Below are positions 34,601 through 42,024 of a DNA stretch of 64,000 nucleotides, piece after piece. The stretch comes from Peptoniphilus_A harei_B (lineage in GTDB: Bacteria; Bacillota; Clostridia; Tissierellales; Peptoniphilaceae). The position numbers and the translations under genes are program-made. Location: positions 62,001-126,000 of the forward strand of contig JAWGHR010000002.1 of NCBI GenBank assembly GCA_032560695.1. Direction: 5' to 3'. The notes under the pieces are model-generated. The model was given only the letters and a program-made list of their open reading frames with translations, was not told the DNA's origin and made no database searches. How positions within the stretch are numbered: the stretch's first letter is position 1; every line of letters starts with the position of its first letter.

Positions 34601-35228
34601 GGTTAAGAGCTCTTTGTTTGAAAGCTTTTACTGCTTCTTTATCTACTAATTTTTCTAGGTCTTCGTAATTAAGTACTTCAATTTTTTGAACTTCGTGAGA
34701 TGTTCTGAAACCATCAAAGAAGTGAATAAATGGTACTCTTCCTTTGATTGCAGCTAAGTGAGCAACACCAGCTAAGTCCATAGATTCTTGAACTGAACCA
34801 GATGCTAACATAGCAAGTCCTGCAGCTCTTGCTGCCATAACGTCTTGGTGATCTCCAAAGATTGAAAGTGCGTGTGATGCTAGTGCTCTAGCAGCAACGT
34901 GGAATACACCTGGAAGTAGTTCCCCTGCTATCTTGTACATGTTAGGTAGCATAAGTAATAGACCTTGAGATGCTGTATATGTTGATGTTAGTGATCCAGC
35001 TTGTAGTGAACCGTGAACAGCTCCAGCAGCTCCTCCTTCAGATTGTAACTCCTTAACCAATACTTCTTGACCGAAGATGTTCTTTCTTCCGTGAGAAGCC
35101 CAAGCATCAATGTGCTCAGCCATTGGTGAAGAAGGTGTGATTGGGTAAATACAAGCAACGTCAGAAAAGGCATAGGCCACGTGAGCGGCTGCTTCATTAC
35201 CATCCATTGTTTTAAATGTTTTAGACAT
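31692..35228 (-). CDS. nifJ: Pyruvate:ferredoxin (flavodoxin) oxidoreductase
   Basis: This 1178-aa protein is a one-piece PFOR with all domains in order. An N-terminal pyruvate-binding domain has YPITPSSPMAE; a gamma-type domain follows. Two 4Fe-4S ferredoxin motifs come next (CIQCNQCSLVCP and CTGCGNCAQVCP), then the proximal-cluster segment CAGCGETPYV. The TPP domain has GDGWAYDIGYGGVDH and VYSNTGGQ. It decarboxylates pyruvate to acetyl-CoA and reduces ferredoxin, the core of anaerobic energy metabolism. It is a single-gene transcription unit with a strong promoter and terminator; codon choice looks more biased than its neighbours, as expected for an abundant protein. Confidence 0.98.
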   Translation of the reverse strand: MSKTFKTMDGNEAAAHVAYAFSDVACIYPITPSSPMAEHIDAWASHGRKNIFGQEVLVKELQSEGGAAGAVHGSLQAGSLTSTYTASQGLLLMLPNMYKIAGELLPGVFHVAARALASHALSIFGDHQDVMAARAAGLAMLASGSVQESMDLAGVAHLAAIKGRVPFIHFFDGFRTSHEVQKIEVLNYEDLEKLVDKEAVKAFKQRALNPNGPEIRGTAQNADIYFQEMEASNHYYTDIIDITEGYMKDISELTGREYNLFNYYGAKDATDIIVAMGSVTETIEEVVDYLNAKGQKTGLVKVHLYRPFSIKHLMAAIPETVERIAVLDRTKEKGAVGQPLYLDVRDAFYESDKRPLIVGGIYGLGSKDTNPTDILAVYENLKADQPKNDFTIGIVDDVTHKSLEIKEHITTEPEGTIRCKFWGFGSDGTVGANKSAIKIIGDNTDMYAQGYFDYDSKKSGGVTMSHLRFGNNKITSTYLLTETDFISCSKQSYVYSYDLLRGLKKGGKFLLNTIWNDEELDEHLPGYMKKYIADNEIEFYTINATKIAAEVGLGGRTNMVMQAAFFNLSQVLPLDEAVKLLKEAIVKDYGAKGDDIVNMNYAAVDQGINALHKVEVKDSWKDADTTKDFNIKGAPEFINNILIPMNRQEGNDLPVSTFVNMVDGTFPSGTSRYEKRGIAVNVPHWKSENCIQCNQCSLVCPHAVIRPFLADEEEKANAPEGFETIKARGKGLENYEYRMQISPLDCTGCGNCAQVCPAKEKALVMSPFEEELDLQAANWEYAFEHIKSKEENIEPNNFKNTQFQTPYLEFSGACAGCGETPYVKLVTQLFGDRMSIANATGCSSIWGGSAPSMPYCTDECGNGPSWANSLFEDNAEYGYGMAVSQTQTRNRIKNLMEEFVELNVDAEASEAFKAWIEGMDDYKTSKAASANVLKVLDKKFGNDKADEIIEDLKGLERFLIKKSQWIIGGDGWAYDIGYGGVDHVLASGEDINILVLDTEVYSNTGGQASKATPTAAIAQFAAAGKLTKKKDLGLMATTYGYVYVAQIALGADKNQAYKAIKEAEAYNGPSLIIAYAPCINHGIRVGMGFSVEEEKKAVETGYWHLYRFNPELKKEGKNPFILDSKEPTKPFRDFLDGEVRYTSLKKLFPERAEKLYEVAEENAKERYSSYLALAEGEE

Positions 35229-35280
35229 ATTTGCCTCCTAATTATTAATAATATAAATATTAACTAACCATACTGTTTAT

Positions 35281-35309
35281 ATTATAGGACTTAATTTAAT
35301 AAATTTCAA
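35281..35309 (-). promoter_or_regulatory. Promoter of nifJ
   Basis: On the minus strand TTGAAA and TATAAT are separated by 17 nt, leaving a leader of about 45 nt before the ATG. Just downstream TTAATATTTATATTATTAA forms an AT-rich inverted repeat. The rest of the 35229-35455 gap shows no clear hprK terminator. Confidence 0.75.
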
Positions 35310-35455
35310 TAATATTATTAATAAAAGTCTTGTAAAGATTTAAAAATAGCGAATTGTGAAAGGCATTCCATTATACGGAATTCTCTTTTTATTTTTATAT
35401 AAGGCTTTACTATTCATAATAATAAATAACTAGTTCTGTAATACTTACATTTCCC

Positions 35456-36367
35456 CTATCTTCTATTATTCATTAGTCTATTATTTAAGGCTTCTGCAGG
35501 GTTGTAACCCAGTTCTTTTTGCTTATAATTCTTTGTTGCAACTTCAATTATAAGAGCTGTATGTCTTCCAGGCTTAACTGGTATGTCAAACCTTACAACA
35601 TCTATTCCTAGTATGCTTTGGTATCTGTTATCCAGTCCAAGCCTTTCATATTCCTTTGACTCGTCCCAGTCTTCTAAGTTTACAATAACTTCGATTTCTT
35701 TTTCTTCCATGACGAAACCAACACCAAACATTTTTTGAATATCTATTATGCCAACTCCCCTTATCTCCATAAAATATTTTGTTATCTCTGGTGACTTTCC
35801 TATGAGTCTTTTATCTAAATTTTTTATTATAACTGAGTCATCAGATATTAACCTCGCTCCATTGGAAATAAGATCTAGGGCAGTTTCACTCTTACCAATC
35901 CCACTTCTTCCTGTTATTAAAACTCCAATACCAGAAATATCTAAAAGAACTCCATGCATCCTCATAGTCGGTGCAAGCTCATCTTCTACTAGTGAAATTA
36001 TCTTGCTAAAGACTTTTGAAGTTGAGTCAGGACTTCTTAGGATTGTGACATTATATTTTTTTGCTAACTCTTTCGCTTGAGGAAAAATTTCAGCATTCCT
36101 AGAAAAAATAACTGCAGGAATGTCATAGATAAATAATTTTTCTAGGGTTTCATATCTTTTTTTATCTTCCATAGAATTTATATAGTGCCACTCTTGAGTT
36201 CCTATTAGCTGGATCCTATCCTTAACAAATTTTGAATAATAACCATTAAGTTGTAAACCAGGCCTATTGATGTCACTACTTTCTATTTCAATGTCCTTAT
36301 AGTCTGTGGATGCGTGAACGACTTCAAACTTTAATTCATCAACTATATATTTTATTTTAACGCCCAT
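35456..36367 (-). CDS. hprK: HPr kinase/phosphorylase
   Basis: This 303-aa protein has the P-loop GRSGIGKSETALDLI and, further on, MEIRGVGIIDIQKMFG, the HprK signature. It phosphorylates HPr on Ser46 and controls carbon catabolite repression. The ATG at 36367 has GGGGAGG 6 nt upstream and gives the usual length; a longer frame would overlap uvrC more. It follows uvrC with an 11-nt overlap, a common clostridial order. No PTS genes are in the window. Confidence 0.93.
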   Translation of the reverse strand: MGVKIKYIVDELKFEVVHASTDYKDIEIESSDINRPGLQLNGYYSKFVKDRIQLIGTQEWHYINSMEDKKRYETLEKLFIYDIPAVIFSRNAEIFPQAKELAKKYNVTILRSPDSTSKVFSKIISLVEDELAPTMRMHGVLLDISGIGVLITGRSGIGKSETALDLISNGARLISDDSVIIKNLDKRLIGKSPEITKYFMEIRGVGIIDIQKMFGVGFVMEEKEIEVIVNLEDWDESKEYERLGLDNRYQSILGIDVVRFDIPVKPGRHTALIIEVATKNYKQKELGYNPAEALNNRLMNNRR

Positions 36368-38219
36368 TATTTCCTCCCCTAAAGTGCTGGTAAATTGAAT
36401 TAGCACTTGCTTCATTCATGGATTCGACTTCCATTAATTCTTCTAGACTTGCATTTTTTATCTTATCAATGGATTTAAAGTGTTTTAAGAGGTTTTCCTT
36501 TCTCTTTGGTCCAATTAATTTTATGTCATCAAGTTCTGACTTAAACATAGTTTTTGACCTTAGGTTTCTGTGATAATTTATGGCAAACCTGTGAGCCTCT
36601 TCTTGGATCTTGTAAATCATCTTGTAGGCACGAGAATTTAAATCAATTTTAAATTCTTGATTATTGTAAATAATTCCACGAGTCTTGTGGAAATCATCTT
36701 TTACAAGTCCACAAATTTCTAAATTTAAATTCATCTTGTCTAAGATCTCTTTAGCTGCATTGACTTGTCCCTTGCCACCGTCCATCATAATAAGGTCAGG
36801 GAAGTTTGAAAAGGAAGAGGACTTAGAAGTTTTTTTCTCTTCAACTCCCCTTGTAAATCTTCTCTCAATGACTTCTTTTAAACTAGAATAATCATCTGGT
36901 CCAAGAACACTTTTTATCCTAAATTTTCTGTAATCACTTTTCTTAGCGTCTCCATCTTCAAAGACCACCATAGACCCCACTGACTCAACTCCCGAGATAT
37001 TTGAAATATCGTAGGCTTCAATCCTTCTAGGAGTTTCATTTAGCCCAAGTAAGTCTCTAATATCTTCAAGGGCCTTTTTATTTGTCTCAGCACGCTTCTT
37101 GAACTTGTCACCGTACTTTTCAATCATATCCAGGGCATTTCTCTTTACCATCCTAACAAGTTCTTTCTTGTTGCCCTTTAGTGGAACAACAATATTTACC
37201 TTATTGCCCCTCTTTTCTGTAAGCCAATCTTCCAATAATTTAATATCGAGAGGTTTTTCTTCTATTAAAATTTCCTTTGGTATATAAGATGCTCCAATGT
37301 AAAATTGCTTCACAAAAGAAGAAAAGATTTCTTCATAGGAATCATTGTAATAGTCCCTAATCATGTAGTGTTCACGACCAATAATTTTTCCATTTCTAAA
37401 GAAGAAGATTTGAATTAGGACTTCGTCAATTCCTTTGGCAAGGGCAATGATGTCCTTGTCGTCGTTGGCTTCTGGGTCAGAAATGAGTTGTCTTTCCTTT
37501 AAGTATTCAAGATTTTTAATTCTGTCACGAATATCTGCTGCATTTTCATAATCGAGATTTCTTGAGTAGTCCATCATCTTCTCGTGAAGCTTATCTACTA
37601 AGTTACTGTTTGATGAAGATAAAAAATTTAGGACTTCGTCAACCATTAAATTATAATCCTCATCTTTTACTTCTCCCGTGCAAGGTCCAATGCACTTACC
37701 AATGTAATAGTTTAAGCAAGGCCTAAAAGGTTTTTCTTCCACATTTTCAAGATTTAAGTTGCAGGTCCTAAGGGGATAAATCCTCTCAAAGGTTTCTATT
37801 GAACCATTTACTGCAAAGACATCAGGATAGGGTCCAAAGTATTTTGCCCCGTCCTTGGCAACCCTTCTTGTCTTCATGACCCTTGGAAATCTCTCATTTA
37901 CCTTGACCTTGATGTAGGGATACTGCTTGTCATCACGGAGGAGGATGTTGTATTTTGGAAGATTGTCCTTTATTAAGTTGGACTCAAGCACTAGGGACTC
38001 AACTTCATTTTCTACTATTATATATTCGAAGTCGTGAATCTTTGAAACCATGCTGGCAACTTTTTTGGAGGATTTTCCATAGGATCCAAAGTATTGTCTA
38101 ACTCTTTTTCTAAGAGATTTAGCTTTTCCAACATAGATTATCTCGTCTAATTCATTTTTCATTATATAAACTCCTGGTTTGTCAGGAAGTTTATCAAGCC
38201 TTTCTCTTAAATCTAACAA
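36357..38219 (-). CDS. uvrC: Excinuclease ABC subunit C
   Basis: This 620-aa protein has an N-terminal GIY-YIG nuclease domain (GVYIMKNELDEIIYVGKAKSLRKRVRQYF, about 16-44), a Cys cluster CNLN...PCLNYYIGKCIGPCTG, a UvrB-binding UVR motif (DYENAADIRDRI), an RNase H-like C-terminal endonuclease (IEAYDISNISG, LIMMDGGKGQVNAA) and tandem HhH motifs. It makes the dual incisions in nucleotide excision repair. The start is TTG with GAGAGGT upstream, 5 nt from the pepP-like stop. Confidence 0.96.
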   Translation of the reverse strand: MLDLRERLDKLPDKPGVYIMKNELDEIIYVGKAKSLRKRVRQYFGSYGKSSKKVASMVSKIHDFEYIIVENEVESLVLESNLIKDNLPKYNILLRDDKQYPYIKVKVNERFPRVMKTRRVAKDGAKYFGPYPDVFAVNGSIETFERIYPLRTCNLNLENVEEKPFRPCLNYYIGKCIGPCTGEVKDEDYNLMVDEVLNFLSSSNSNLVDKLHEKMMDYSRNLDYENAADIRDRIKNLEYLKERQLISDPEANDDKDIIALAKGIDEVLIQIFFFRNGKIIGREHYMIRDYYNDSYEEIFSSFVKQFYIGASYIPKEILIEEKPLDIKLLEDWLTEKRGNKVNIVVPLKGNKKELVRMVKRNALDMIEKYGDKFKKRAETNKKALEDIRDLLGLNETPRRIEAYDISNISGVESVGSMVVFEDGDAKKSDYRKFRIKSVLGPDDYSSLKEVIERRFTRGVEEKKTSKSSSFSNFPDLIMMDGGKGQVNAAKEILDKMNLNLEICGLVKDDFHKTRGIIYNNQEFKIDLNSRAYKMIYKIQEEAHRFAINYHRNLRSKTMFKSELDDIKLIGPKRKENLLKHFKSIDKIKNASLEELMEVESMNEASANSIYQHFRGGNNGR

Positions 38220-38223
38220 TTGT

Positions 38224-39975
38224 CTATACCTCTCTCGTTGCTTCTTTCAAGTATTCTAAAATTTCTCCTTCAAAGTAGGGACTTAATTTTTCAAAAACTT
38301 CCTTGTGGTAGGAATTTAAAACTTCTACTTGTCTCTTTGTCAAAAGACTTACATCAATTGCATCTAGTTCAAGGGGACAGAAGGAAATTGTCTTAAACTT
38401 GTTAAAGATTGAGTCCACAGTTTCACAGTCGTAAACAACCCTCATAATGTTTTCAATCCTAATTCCATGCTTGCCTTCCTTGTAAACTCCTGGCTCATTA
38501 GATACAATCATTCCTTCTTCCATTCTAACTGCAGGGTCTCTTGGAGAAATCCTTTGAGGTCCCTCGTGAACTGAAAGGACAAAACCAATTCCATGACCAG
38601 TTCCACACTTGTAGTCCATTCTCTCTTGCCAAAGGGCATATCTTGCAATTCCATCAAGAGCTAGGTCATAAGTTCCCTTTAAGAAAACTGCGTCCATAAG
38701 GTTGATGTGGCTCTTTAGGGTCAATGTGTAATCTCTAATCTCCTCTTCACTTAGGTCTCCCATGGCAATAGTCCTTGTAATGTCAGTTGTCCCTGAATAG
38801 TATTGGCCACCTGAGTCTACAAGATAAAGTCCCCTGTCTTCTATAATTGTTTGGCTCTCCCTTGTGGCATGATAGTGCATCATGGCAGCATTAGGGCCAT
38901 AGGCAGAGATTGTGTCAAAGGAATTAGAAATATAAAGGGGATCTTCAGCACGGAGTCCATCCAGCTTCATAGCAGCTTGATATTCTCCAATTTTATTTTT
39001 TGCATTCTTCTTTAGCCAGTAGATGAACTTAAAGAGTGCCACTCCATCCCTAACATAAGTTTCTTCAAGATTTTTTATTTCAACTTCATTTTTTATAGCC
39101 TTCAAGTCTTCTGAAATGTTTCTTCCAAAAATAATCTCATTATTGTCACAAAGTCCCTTATAGATTTTTTCATTAATAGAGGCTGGGTCCAGATAAATTT
39201 TTTCGTCCTTATAAGTTTCTAAATAATCATAAAACTCTAAATGATCTTTTATTTCTACAACTTTAGAAAGTTCTCCCTCTATCTTTTTTGTCTTAGACAT
39301 ATCTGTAAACAAGATGACCTTATCTTCTTCTATTATCATAAAGGAAATCAAAACTGGTGTGTCCTTTATGTCCATGCCACGAAGGTTTAGAGTCCAACCA
39401 ATGTCGACAAGTGATGAAACCACTGTCATCTTTGCATTTTTATTTTTTAAAATTTCTCTGATTTCAGAAATTTTATCTTGGCAAGACTTGCCAGCATATT
39501 TGATATCCAATAAGAAGGCTTCATCAGATGGAAAGTCATACCTATCTTCCCAAAGGTCCTTTATCAAGTCTATGTCAAGGATCTTAATATTTTTATTTTT
39601 TAATTTCTTCGAAATAGACGCAAACTCTTGGTGAGAAAAATATTCTGCATTTAGGCCAAGGGTCATTCCCTCTTTAATATTTTCAGCAATCCAATCATCA
39701 TAATTTAAGATTCCAGCTTGTCCTTGCTTCTTAAGTTCAAAGCCAAAATCTTTTATCTCTCTTGCAGCTTGGATGTAATATCTTCCATCAGTCCAAAGGT
39801 AGGCCTCATCTCTTGTAACAAGGGCTGTCCCTTGTGAGCCAGTAAAGCCAGTCAAGAATTCCCTTTCCTTGTAGTAATCTGGCAGGTACTCAGAACCATG
39901 AGGATCCTTTGATGGCACAAGATAAAAATCTATTTTATTTTCTTCCATTAACTTTCTTATTTTATTTAAAATCAC
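38224..39975 (-). CDS. M24-family Xaa-Pro aminopeptidase
   Basis: This 583-aa protein has two creatinase-type N-terminal domains (about 1-290) and a C-terminal pita-bread metallopeptidase domain. Metal ligands are in DSGGQYYSGTTDITRT (two Asp), GTGHGIGFVLSVHEGP (His), SNEPGVY (Glu) and GIRIENIM (Glu). This three-domain type removes N-terminal residues from Xaa-Pro peptides in the cytoplasm and suits a peptide-fermenting lifestyle. The start is GTG at 39975 with AGGAAG upstream. It is first in the pepP-uvrC-hprK unit. Confidence 0.92.
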   Translation of the reverse strand: MILNKIRKLMEENKIDFYLVPSKDPHGSEYLPDYYKEREFLTGFTGSQGTALVTRDEAYLWTDGRYYIQAAREIKDFGFELKKQGQAGILNYDDWIAENIKEGMTLGLNAEYFSHQEFASISKKLKNKNIKILDIDLIKDLWEDRYDFPSDEAFLLDIKYAGKSCQDKISEIREILKNKNAKMTVVSSLVDIGWTLNLRGMDIKDTPVLISFMIIEEDKVILFTDMSKTKKIEGELSKVVEIKDHLEFYDYLETYKDEKIYLDPASINEKIYKGLCDNNEIIFGRNISEDLKAIKNEVEIKNLEETYVRDGVALFKFIYWLKKNAKNKIGEYQAAMKLDGLRAEDPLYISNSFDTISAYGPNAAMMHYHATRESQTIIEDRGLYLVDSGGQYYSGTTDITRTIAMGDLSEEEIRDYTLTLKSHINLMDAVFLKGTYDLALDGIARYALWQERMDYKCGTGHGIGFVLSVHEGPQRISPRDPAVRMEEGMIVSNEPGVYKEGKHGIRIENIMRVVYDCETVDSIFNKFKTISFCPLELDAIDVSLLTKRQVEVLNSYHKEVFEKLSPYFEGEILEYLKEATREV

Positions 39976-40021
39976 ATTATCACTTCCTAGGTCTTATATT
40001 ATCACAAGAGGAAATTAGGGC

Positions 40022-40061
40022 AAAGAAAAAAGTCCGGTCTCCCGAACTTTCTCCTCTTTAT
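40022..40061 (-). terminator. Terminator, first copy of 40-bp direct repeat
   Basis: AGTTCGG and CCGGACT (one G-T pair) form a stem around GAGA, followed by six T on the minus strand. It ends the 40075 gene. The 40 bases at 40022-40061 are identical to 43870-43909; the two copies bracket the accessory block. Confidence 0.85.
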
Positions 40062-40074
40062 ATTTTTTTATTCA

Positions 40075-40647
40075 CTAAATTTTTTCATCAATTAAATTAA
40101 TAAATTTTTCATTGCCCTTAATTGGCAAATAAATTTCATCTTTTTGAAATTTTAATTGAGCATATTGATTAGCAAAAATAGTTTTATTTTTTAAATCCAC
40201 AATATCATTTATTTGATAAACTCTATTGTTAAAAATAATTTGCTTATCCCTTATTACAATTCTGTTTATCATTAAATCAAGGAAAACAAAACTAATTATT
40301 AATAAAAGACAACTTTTTAAAAAACTTTCATATGACATAAGTAGTTGCAATAATTCATGAGGAATATTTTCATTATTATTTTCTGCAAATTTTAGAACCA
40401 TGGCTCTAATTTGTGGAAATAAAAACTTTGAAAAACTTATTTTATAGCCATCTCTTAAAACGTCAAATAGACAGCCCATAAATTCCATAGCAAAGTAAAT
40501 CCATATTAAAAAGAATGACAATGAAAAAACCAAATAAAGTGGATTTAAATTGTTGTAAATTTTTTCTTGATTAAATTCTTTCTTTCTCTTCCTTGCTCTG
40601 TAATATAAAAGTAAAATCATAAAGCAAATAAAAATAATAAATTCCAT
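40075..40647 (-). CDS. Hypothetical membrane protein
   Basis: This 190-aa protein has an N-terminal membrane segment (FIIFICFMILLLYY), a second (LVFSLSFFLIWIYFAMEF) and a third (LKSCLLLIISFVFLDLMI). The C-terminal 65-residue tail is soluble, with VIRDKQIIFNNRVYQINDIVDLKN, resembling the PH-like tails of some bacterial membrane proteins. I do not recognise the family. GAGGT lies before the ATG. It is the last gene of the accessory block, behind a terminator, so it may have its own promoter in the 230-bp gap 40648-40877, where I see only a possible TATAAT near 40690. Confidence 0.65.
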   Translation of the reverse strand: MEFIIFICFMILLLYYRARKRKKEFNQEKIYNNLNPLYLVFSLSFFLIWIYFAMEFMGCLFDVLRDGYKISFSKFLFPQIRAMVLKFAENNNENIPHELLQLLMSYESFLKSCLLLIISFVFLDLMINRIVIRDKQIIFNNRVYQINDIVDLKNKTIFANQYAQLKFQKDEIYLPIKGNEKFINLIDEKI

Positions 40648-40825
40648 TACTTTTTACCTCTTCATTAAAAAATGTAGATCCACTAAAATATTATAATCTT
40701 TTTTATGATTCCCTTACGTCATTAAATATGTAGAATTACATTTGCTTATTACCTAATTTTTAATAATAGATCATAAAAGTTTTCAGTTTTAATATATAAA
40801 AATATTTTCTGATTGTAAAGTGTTA

Positions 40826-40862
40826 AAAAGTCCGGTGAAATAATTTTCAACCGAACTTTTTT
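40826..40862. terminator. Bidirectional terminator after 76-aa peptide gene
   Basis: AAAAAGTCCGG and CCGAACTTTTTT form an imperfect stem of about 11 bp flanked by A and T runs, so it can act in both directions. Its stem resembles the two copies of the 40-bp terminator nearby (AGTCCGG with CCGAACT). Confidence 0.75.
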
Positions 40863-40877
40863 GTAATTTAAGTTATC

Positions 40878-41108
40878 TTACTTATCTGATTCAGTATAAA
40901 TTTGTGTAGGTCCATCAGATCCACCAATCATTTCTACATCGCCATCTTGAGTCATTTCCTTCCACTCATCCTTGGAAATTTTCCTATTTATTAATTTTTC
41001 CATTTGAGTTTTTGTCAAACCTTGATTCTCTTTTGCAATAGTTTTATTTACGAAAAACCCTGCAAAAAATGACAAACAAATAAGAAATATAGCTAAATTT
41101 TTTCTCAT
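40878..41108 (-). CDS. Small exported peptide with C-terminal GGSDGPTQIY motif
   Basis: This 76-aa product starts with a signal-type segment (MRKNLAIFLICLSFFAGFFVNKTIA), then a Lys/Glu/Gln-rich middle (about 27-60), and ends VEMIGGSDGPTQIYTESDK. The motif resembles GAADGPTSI of sodium-pumping decarboxylase beta subunits, but the peptide is far too short to be one and has none of their other membrane segments. GGGGAA is upstream of the ATG. It lies 66 nt after the 41175 gene and is followed by a terminator. A secreted or membrane-tethered peptide within a BlaI/BlaR1-controlled unit is the inference. Confidence 0.7.
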   Translation of the reverse strand: MRKNLAIFLICLSFFAGFFVNKTIAKENQGLTKTQMEKLINRKISKDEWKEMTQDGDVEMIGGSDGPTQIYTESDK

Positions 41109-41174
41109 GTTATGTTCCCCAAATTATTTTTTAAACATTTTTAGTTACAGTTTCAATTGATGTAAACGAAAAAT

Positions 41175-41909
41175 CTAATGAGAAGCTCCGTAATATGCTC
41201 TCTCCATTGGTCTATTTGTTAGATTAGTTAATTTTGAATAATAATCACTATCCATTATCAATGCCACACTTTCTCTTCCCTTCATCCTAATTGAACTTTC
41301 AGAGCCTAAACGTTCTCCACTTGGTGAATATATATCTACTTGAAAGTAATTATCTGCATTTGCATAAAAACTACCAGCCTTAAATATATACCTTGTATAA
41401 GAGTAATTTATTGTTCCACTCCAATCGGAATTATACGGATTAAAAGGACAATAACTGTTTGGAATCTTTATTGCTCGTAATTCAATACTAGAATCTAATT
41501 CTTCAGGTAACATTAAAACACCTGATATAGCTTTTACCCTATATCCAGTTCTCTCAAAAATTTTATCAGATTTTAGTTTATTATTTTCTTCAATTTCTTC
41601 CGGAGTCATATTATATCTTTTAAAATTTTCTTCATCGTCACACTTTTTTTGTTTTTTTACTGATTCTTCTTCTGGTAAATTGAGAAAACCATCTTTCGTT
41701 TGAATTACATTTCCACTTGTTTTATATATTTGTTTTTCCTTTTCTTTATTTTGATTTTTTATTTGGTCATATGTCATGCCATATCTATTATAATTTATAA
41801 CATCATCTTCATTGTTAAAATCAAAACCTTTTTTTGCAAATACATTGCAATTTAGAATTAATACTAAAGAAATACCAAAAATTAATAAACGCTTTTCATT
41901 TTTATACAT
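41175..41909 (-). CDS. Secreted protein with two N-terminal repeats, unknown
   Basis: This 244-aa protein has a signal peptide (LLIFGISLVLILNCNVFA). Two related blocks follow: RYGMTYDQIKNQNKEKEKQIY...LNLPEEE (about 42-82) and RYNMTPEEIEENNKLKSDKIF...LMLPEEL (about 98-138). The C-terminal part (about 145-244) is Tyr/Ser-rich, with FKAGSFYANADNYFQVDIYSPSGERLGSESSIRMKG, suggesting a beta-sandwich. I do not recognise the family. The last 100 residues loosely echo the extracellular tail of the neighbouring BlaR1-like protein (both describe YS.SG/ISS-type beta segments), a weak resemblance only. AAGGAG precedes the ATG. Confidence 0.65.
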   Translation of the reverse strand: MYKNEKRLLIFGISLVLILNCNVFAKKGFDFNNEDDVINYNRYGMTYDQIKNQNKEKEKQIYKTSGNVIQTKDGFLNLPEEESVKKQKKCDDEENFKRYNMTPEEIEENNKLKSDKIFERTGYRVKAISGVLMLPEELDSSIELRAIKIPNSYCPFNPYNSDWSGTINYSYTRYIFKAGSFYANADNYFQVDIYSPSGERLGSESSIRMKGRESVALIMDSDYYSKLTNLTNRPMERAYYGASH

Positions 41910-41925
41910 AATATAGTCTCCTTTT

Positions 41926-42015
41926 TTAATTAAAAATTACTAATTTCACAGTTAATTCAACGAAGTTAATATATTGATCTCCATTCTTATACCTCTGTGG
42001 ATTCAAATATCTCAT
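41926..42015 (-). CDS. Putative 29-aa small ORF between blaR1-like and secreted protein
   Basis: An ATG at 42015 has a near-perfect GGAGGAG 3 nt upstream and opens 29 codons (MRYLNPQRYKNGDQYINFVE, then LTVKLVIFN) to a TAA. It lies between the blaR1-like stop codon and the next gene. The ribosome-binding site is the best in the block. No family recognised; it may be a small protein, a leader ORF or a remnant of a longer gene. Confidence 0.4.
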   Translation of the reverse strand: MRYLNPQRYKNGDQYINFVELTVKLVIFN

Positions 42016-42024
42016 ATACTCCTC

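Noticed and set aside
40878..41108. Sodium-pumping decarboxylase beta subunit
   Set aside because: Only one short motif is shared; the peptide is 76 aa, against more than 350 aa for the real subunit.
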